DNA from: Tritrichomonas musculus
Taxonomy: Eukaryota; Parabasalia; Tritrichomonadida; Tritrichomonadidae
Assembly: GCA_039105265.1 (NCBI GenBank)
Contig: JAPFFF010000007.1
Location: forward strand, 5,456,001 to 5,520,000
DNA: 64,000 nt
Direction of reading: 5' to 3'
Shown: positions 60,194 through 64,000 of the stretch, piece by piece
Position numbering within the stretch: the stretch's first letter is position 1
Layout: every line of letters starts with the position of its first letter
Notes under the pieces: generated by a model
What the model was told of the DNA's origin: nothing
What the model saw: only the letters and a program-made list of their open reading frames with translations
The model's database searches: none
Made by a program: the position numbers and the translations under genes

Positions 60194-61492
60194 TTATTCA
60201 GGTTCTTCTACGATTGCTGTTGTTTGTAATGCTTGTACTTGTGATTGAACATTAGCATCAAACCATTTATTAAAATCACTTGGATTTGGAGGTAATGTAT
60301 TTATTCCTTTAAGTATTATTGCAATTGTTGCTTTAGCAACTAATGGAATATGTTCAGGGTCAACTGGTAGTCCTGATTTATTACACATTTCACATGCAGT
60401 AGGTACAAATTCACCAATTTTTACAGGATTAATTAAATAATCGTGAACTATGAACTCAATAGCTTCTTTAACTGCTTTCTTTCCTCTTAAATTCTTCCAT
60501 TGATCCTCATTAACATTCATAACACTTTCACCATAAACATAAACCATTGCAGGAAGTAAAGCAAATTGATTCCATATAACCGTTGCCATTTGTGTAAGTG
60601 TGAATGGTAATTTTACACCGTTGAGGTATTTGATACCTTGATAAATTGGAGAGATACACTTACCAACAAATGCCTGATAAGTTGAACGTTTCTTTGGTTT
60701 GATTAAGTGCTTTTCATCGATACCAGCAGCTTTTAATTTTGTTTCAAAGTCTTGCCAACTTTCACCTGCATAATTAGTGACTGTACGCCCTGTTTCATCA
60801 AATTCAGGATGATATATATTATTAATAAATCCTCTTAAGTTTATACCTTGTTTATGAGCTTCTTTACGTTGGTCCACAGATGGGTAAGTTTTATAATAAG
60901 CATTGCGATATGGGAATAATGACGGAACGGTTGTAAATCCATTAACTATTACAGGTTTCTTACCTTCTTTTGTTTGTACGACGACTTCAGGTATTCCGTC
61001 ACCATCTAAATCTTTACCGGTGGCTTCATATAAATCATTATATCCATGTCGATTAATCCATTCATTCGCACTTACAACACTCTGAGCGTCTCGAATTTGT
61101 TTAACATCTTGATTTAATTTAGCCACAACATTAATTAAGTCATCCATACCAACATTACCGTATTTATTTTGTTTTGCCTTTTTCGTTGGTTGAATTGCAG
61201 CCATTCTTTCACGGTAAAACGCCATATCATTTAATGCTTTAGTTAAGTCTTTCTTATTAATGTTATTTTCTGCCAAGCTAGCGTATGATTGATCACGCAT
61301 TTGGTTTAATTGAGAAACATTATTTATTAATTGCGGAATTTTCGATTTATTCATTTTATTAATTGGTAAAAAATTTAAATTATCGTTTTTGTTTTGAAAA
61401 TTATTTAATCTAGAAATAAAATTTGAAATTGATTTATCATTTATTCTCAAACCTTCATGTTGTATATAATTATTTTCATGGCGAAGTGACAA
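60194..61492 (-). CDS. Polinton protein with calcium-loop-like motif (432 aa frame)
   Basis: The open frame covers 432 codons. The first 150 residues are helical. DLDGDGIPEVVVQ (about 162) matches an EF-hand or dockerin calcium loop followed by a beta strand. The middle (about 185-280) has aromatic-rich segments (YRNAYYKTYPSVDQRKEAH). The C-terminal half is helical and hydrophobic (FTLTQMATVIWNQFALLPAM). I do not recognise the family. By position beside the ATPase it could be a minor virion protein. Confidence 0.5.
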   Translation of the reverse strand: MSLRHENNYIQHEGLRINDKSISNFISRLNNFQNKNDNLNFLPINKMNKSKIPQLINNVSQLNQMRDQSYASLAENNINKKDLTKALNDMAFYRERMAAIQPTKKAKQNKYGNVGMDDLINVVAKLNQDVKQIRDAQSVVSANEWINRHGYNDLYEATGKDLDGDGIPEVVVQTKEGKKPVIVNGFTTVPSLFPYRNAYYKTYPSVDQRKEAHKQGINLRGFINNIYHPEFDETGRTVTNYAGESWQDFETKLKAAGIDEKHLIKPKKRSTYQAFVGKCISPIYQGIKYLNGVKLPFTLTQMATVIWNQFALLPAMVYVYGESVMNVNEDQWKNLRGKKAVKEAIEFIVHDYLINPVKIGEFVPTACEMCNKSGLPVDPEHIPLVAKATIAIILKGINTLPPNPSDFNKWFDANVQSQVQALQTTAIVEEPE

Positions 61493-61574
61493 ACTATAGA
61501 AAAAGTTACACCATTTTTTTCTGAGGAAAATTCGTTATTCTGACTTTTTGAGTTAATTGAGAAGGCATACAAAA

Positions 61575-62324
61575 AGTTCTAAAATTTTCTTGTAAAGTTT
61601 TGAAAAAGTTCACTAAGATAAAACCATGAAAAAGCGCCATTTTTATAGAACTAAACCAATCAAAGAAACCGAGATGACGACATTGCCGCCCATAGCATGA
61701 TCACGATCAGTAATGCTTAGCAGCTAGCTGGTTGTAACTGCGGCGAGTCGTCATCCGGACAAAGATATCGCGATTTCATCCGGAAGATCTGGAATGACGA
61801 CATTGCCGCCCATAGCAAGACCACGATCAGCAATGCTTAGCAGCTAGCTGGTTGTAACTGCGGCGAGTCGTCATCCGGACAAAGATATCGCGATTTCATC
61901 CGGAAGATCTGGAATGACGACATTGCCGCCCATAGCAAGACCACGATCAGTAATGCTTAGCAGCTGGCTGGTTGTAACTGCGGCGAGTCGTCATCCGGAC
62001 AAAGATATCGCGATTTCATCCGGAAGATCTGGAATGACGACATTGCCGCCCATAGCAAGACCACGATCAGCAATGCTTAGCAGCTAGCTGGTTGTAACTG
62101 CGGCGAGTCGTCATCCGGACAAAGATATCGCGATTTCATCCGGAAGATCTGGAATGACGACATTGCCGCCCATAGCAAGACCACGGTGGCAATAAAAAGA
62201 TGAAAATAAAACAAACAAAAAACAAACAAAATTGATTATTTAATATTATTATTACGATTTTTTAATTTTTTTATTTTGATAAAGCTTATTTAAAATATTC
62301 TGAGTCTTCTCAGAAATTTGTTAA
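61575..62324. repeat. segmental duplication, copy 1 (with four-unit array)
   Basis: This segment matches 62458-62991 in the same orientation. It starts AAAGTTCTAAAATTTTC, contains CCATGAAAAAGCGCCATTTT, then the tandem array, then CCACGGTGGCAATAAAAAG, an A/C-rich stretch (AAACAAACAAAAAACAAAC) and an end with TCTGAGTCTTCTCAGA, a hairpin. The two copies differ mostly in the number of array units and in poly-T length. Confidence 0.85.
61674..62193. repeat. GC-rich 120-base tandem array, four units plus a partial
   Basis: Units start at 61674, 61794, 61914 and 62034, with a partial fifth at 62154. Each begins ATGACGACATTGCCGCCCAT. Each holds the palindromes CAGCTAGCTG (CAGCTGGCTG in unit 3) and ATCGCGAT. 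The ends GCGGCGAGTCGTCAT and ATGACGACATTGCCGC can pair. G+C is far above the surroundings. All frames are closed, so it is not coding. Confidence 0.9.
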
Positions 62325-62382
62325 ATTTTTTTTTTTATAAATATATATAACTTTTTGAAAGAATTATGGTCTTTTTATATTT

Positions 62383-62514
62383 ATGGAAGAAGACCAAAAT
62401 CTTTATTATTCAGCGAAATATCTATCTCATACGCAAAGACCTAATTCTTTAAAAGATAAAGTTCTAAAATTTTCTTGTAAAGTTTTGAAAAAGTTCACTA
62501 AGATAAAACCATGA
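62383..62514 (+). CDS. 43-residue open frame running into the duplicated segment
   Basis: An ATG at 62383 opens MEEDQNLYYSAKYLSHTQRP and continues into the duplicated segment as KVLKFSCKVLKKF, ending TGA at 62512-62514. Copy 1 has the same second half but no start. It may be the cut front of a gene or a chance frame made at the repeat junction. Confidence 0.25.
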   Translation: MEEDQNLYYSAKYLSHTQRPNSLKDKVLKFSCKVLKKFTKIKP

Positions 62515-62991
62515 AAAAGCGCCATTTTTATAGAACTAAACCAATCAAAGAAACCGAGATGACGACATTGCCGCCCATAGCATGATCACGATCAGTAATG
62601 CTTAGCAGCTAGCTGGTTGTAACTGCGGCGAGTCGTCATCCGGACAAAGATATTGCGATTTCATCCGGAAGATCTGGAATGACGACATTGCCGCCCATAG
62701 CAAGACCACGATCAGTAATGCTTAGCAGCTGGCTGGTTGTAACTGCGGCGAGTCGTCATCCGGACAAAGATATCGCGATTTCATCCGGAAGATCTGGAAT
62801 TGACGATATTGCCGCCCATAGGACGACCACGGTGGCAATAAAAAGATGAAAATAAAACAAACAAAAAACAAACAAAATTGATTATTTAATATTATTGTGA
62901 TTTTTTATTTTTTATTTTTATTTTTTTTTTTTTTTTTTTTTTTTGATAAAGCTTATTTAAAATATTCTGAGTCTTCTCAGAAATTTGTTAA
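62458..62991. repeat. segmental duplication, copy 2 (with two-unit array)
   Basis: This is the direct copy of 61575-62324. The array units start at 62559 and 62679, with a partial at 62799. Unit 1 has the CATGATCACG variant seen only in unit 1 of copy 1. Unit 2 has the CAGCTGGCTG variant seen only in unit 3 of copy 1. This suggests loss or gain of two units. A long T tract (about 62921-62944) differs from copy 1. The right edge coincides with the stop codon of the gene at 62988. Confidence 0.85.
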
Positions 62992-64000
62992 GAGAAAAAT
63001 CTGTTACCACCTGCAGCTAAATCTGCATTTTTCCAACTTGCTATTTTGAATTTAGATAAAAAATATATGACACCTGAATTATCGCATCTAGTTTCAAAAA
63101 CATAGCGGACAAAATTAGAAAAACATATTTTTTCGATATCATGATATGATAATTGAGGATACATTCCTTTAATTTCAGCCTTCGTTTCATAGTATTTTTT
63201 CTTAATTAATTCGATGTCAGCATTACAGTCTTTTATCATTGAATCAAAATTGTCATCTTCGTCGTATAAATTTTCAAGTTTTAATTTTTCTTTCTTTTGA
63301 CTTGTGTTACTTTCTTCTTTCTTTTTTCTGAAAACCAATTTTTCATCAAGTGCTCGAAAATCAAAATGATTTCCAGAATATTTGGCATCATTTGGATTAA
63401 TATTTGGGAATTTTGGTAAAACATATGTAAAACAATTAAGAAACTCATTAATAAAAGAGCCTAATATATTCAATGATTCCTTATCAAACTTTCTATTCTT
63501 TTCAACTTCGTATATTGATATTATTCTATCTATATTTTTTCTATTTGATTTAAAAAGATTTTTTTCAAATTTATAATTGGGGAACTTTTTGAGAGATTGA
63601 ACAAATAAATATTGAATATCAATTTCATTGCTATTTTTAACAATATTAAATATTTCTGATTTGCAAAAATTATTTAATATTGTATGTATGCAAGGAAGTT
63701 TCACTCCATAAATTGATTCAACAAAATCATCTTCACCACAATCACAATTTTCTTTTGAACATTTTAAATAATTATCTGGTCTCTTGCTAAGAATTTGTAT
63801 AACTTTTTGAATCATTTTTTGATGTTTGTTTTGAAAAGAATTTCCACAAATATCTGAGTAATTATTTATATAATTTAATAAATAATTTACAATTGTTGTG
63901 AAACCAGTTTTAAATGAATGAGTTCCGGAATCTGGCAATTTTTGATTGATATTTCCGTGGAAACCTTCCGAATGATTTGAACAACGAGCTACATGGTGGT
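62988..64000 (-). CDS. Mutator-like transposase-type protein with SWIM finger, 5' end outside the window
   Basis: The frame stays open to the right edge: upstream of the TTG at 63938 it reads HHVARCSNHSEGFHGNINQK, so the gene starts beyond 64000. SNHSEGFHGNIN matches the conserved Asn-x-x-x-Glu region of MULE transposases. CDCG..., then KLPCIH (about 63680-63760) forms a SWIM-type CxCx(n)CxH zinc finger. The remaining 230 residues are Lys/Asn-rich, with an acidic region (LYDEDDNFDSMIKDCN), and end in RFFS with a TAA. The catalytic core lies outside the window, so activity cannot be judged. A domesticated FAR1-like regulator is an alternative. The same pattern occurs in the broken copy near 38900-39340. 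Confidence 0.65.
   Translation of the reverse strand, partial: HHVARCSNHSEGFHGNINQKLPDSGTHSFKTGFTTIVNYLLNYINNYSDICGNSFQNKHQKMIQKVIQILSKRPDNYLKCSKENCDCGEDDFVESIYGVKLPCIHTILNNFCKSEIFNIVKNSNEIDIQYLFVQSLKKFPNYKFEKNLFKSNRKNIDRIISIYEVEKNRKFDKESLNILGSFINEFLNCFTYVLPKFPNINPNDAKYSGNHFDFRALDEKLVFRKKKEESNTSQKKEKLKLENLYDEDDNFDSMIKDCNADIELIKKKYYETKAEIKGMYPQLSYHDIEKICFSNFVRYVFETRCDNSGVIYFLSKFKIASWKNADLAAGGNRFFS

Larger units (their letters stand above)
43770..61560. mobile_element. Maverick/Polinton element (trichomonad type), nearly whole
   Basis: About 17.8 kb. The defining parts are all here: protein-primed DNA polymerase B, retroviral-type integrase, a capsid protein candidate, a packaging ATPase, a long fibre-like protein and a set of small genes. 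The left end carries a hairpin region and subterminal tandem repeats. I could not match long terminal inverted repeats by eye, and the cysteine protease usual for the family was not recognised. All long frames are open, so the copy looks young. It looks nearly whole, with about one break. The boundaries are approximate, judged from the first and last element-like sequence and the start of host repeats on the right. Confidence 0.8.

Noticed and set aside
61674-62193. CRISPR array or RNA gene (5S rRNA, tRNA) in the GC-rich repeats
   Set aside because: Units are contiguous with no unique spacers, the organism is eukaryotic, and I see no tRNA or 5S rRNA landmark sequences in the unit.
1-64000. 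introns of the Trichomonas type
   Set aside because: I looked for the conserved branch/3' splice sequence ACTAACACACAG and saw none; the host genes listed as intact are continuous.

Overview
The window looks like nuclear DNA of a parabasalid (trichomonad) protist, most like Tritrichomonas or a close relative. The evidence is AT-rich DNA, long uninterrupted genes with no recognisable introns, initiator-like TCAYTYY sequences a few tens of bases before several start codons, TAA stops that often run into TAAA, a decayed Myb gene of the trichomonad type, Mutator-like transposase sequences and a large Maverick/Polinton. Both TGA and TAA serve as stops, so the standard code applies. The species is inferred, not shown.

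Region 1 (1-37,000) is host DNA. Its main content is a family of four roughly 1,050-residue coiled-coil proteins (2251-5379 +, 9565-12747 -, 12957-16124 +, 20261-23428 -). They share a conserved non-coiled central block and a conserved C-terminus. The middle two form a head-to-head near-perfect palindrome with arms of about 3.4 kb around a roughly 270-base spacer that holds both promoters. All four promoters carry the motif AAACGYAT. Abundant cytoskeletal filament proteins, for example of the costa, are a plausible but unproven role. Between and beyond them lie a third coiled-coil gene cut by the left edge (1-1120), a PDI-like thioredoxin protein and a protein kinase sharing one divergent promoter, a secreted DsbA-like thioredoxin protein, an MFS sugar transporter, a GH47 class I alpha-mannosidase, another long coiled-coil protein (27188-30046), a 1,498-residue orphan (30476-34972) and a MATE transporter (35411-36988).

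Region 2 (37,000-43,750) is a decayed zone: a broken Mutator-like transposase (about 38,290-39,345), very AT-rich DNA, an intact M20 amidohydrolase of bacterial type (40958-42127) and a broken two-repeat Myb gene (about 42,558-43,275, minus strand).

Region 3 (about 43,770-61,560) is a Maverick/Polinton element that looks young and nearly whole. It has subterminal tandem repeats, protein-primed DNA polymerase B, integrase, a very large fibre-like protein, a major capsid protein candidate, a packaging ATPase and several small genes. Two of the small genes share the N-terminus MAFGSWFK and resemble membrane-active adenovirus pVI-type proteins.

Region 4 (61,570-64,000) holds two direct copies of a segment containing a GC-rich 120-base tandem repeat (four units in one copy, two in the other). 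The second copy ends exactly at the stop codon of a Mutator-like transposase-type gene with a SWIM zinc finger, which runs off the right edge.
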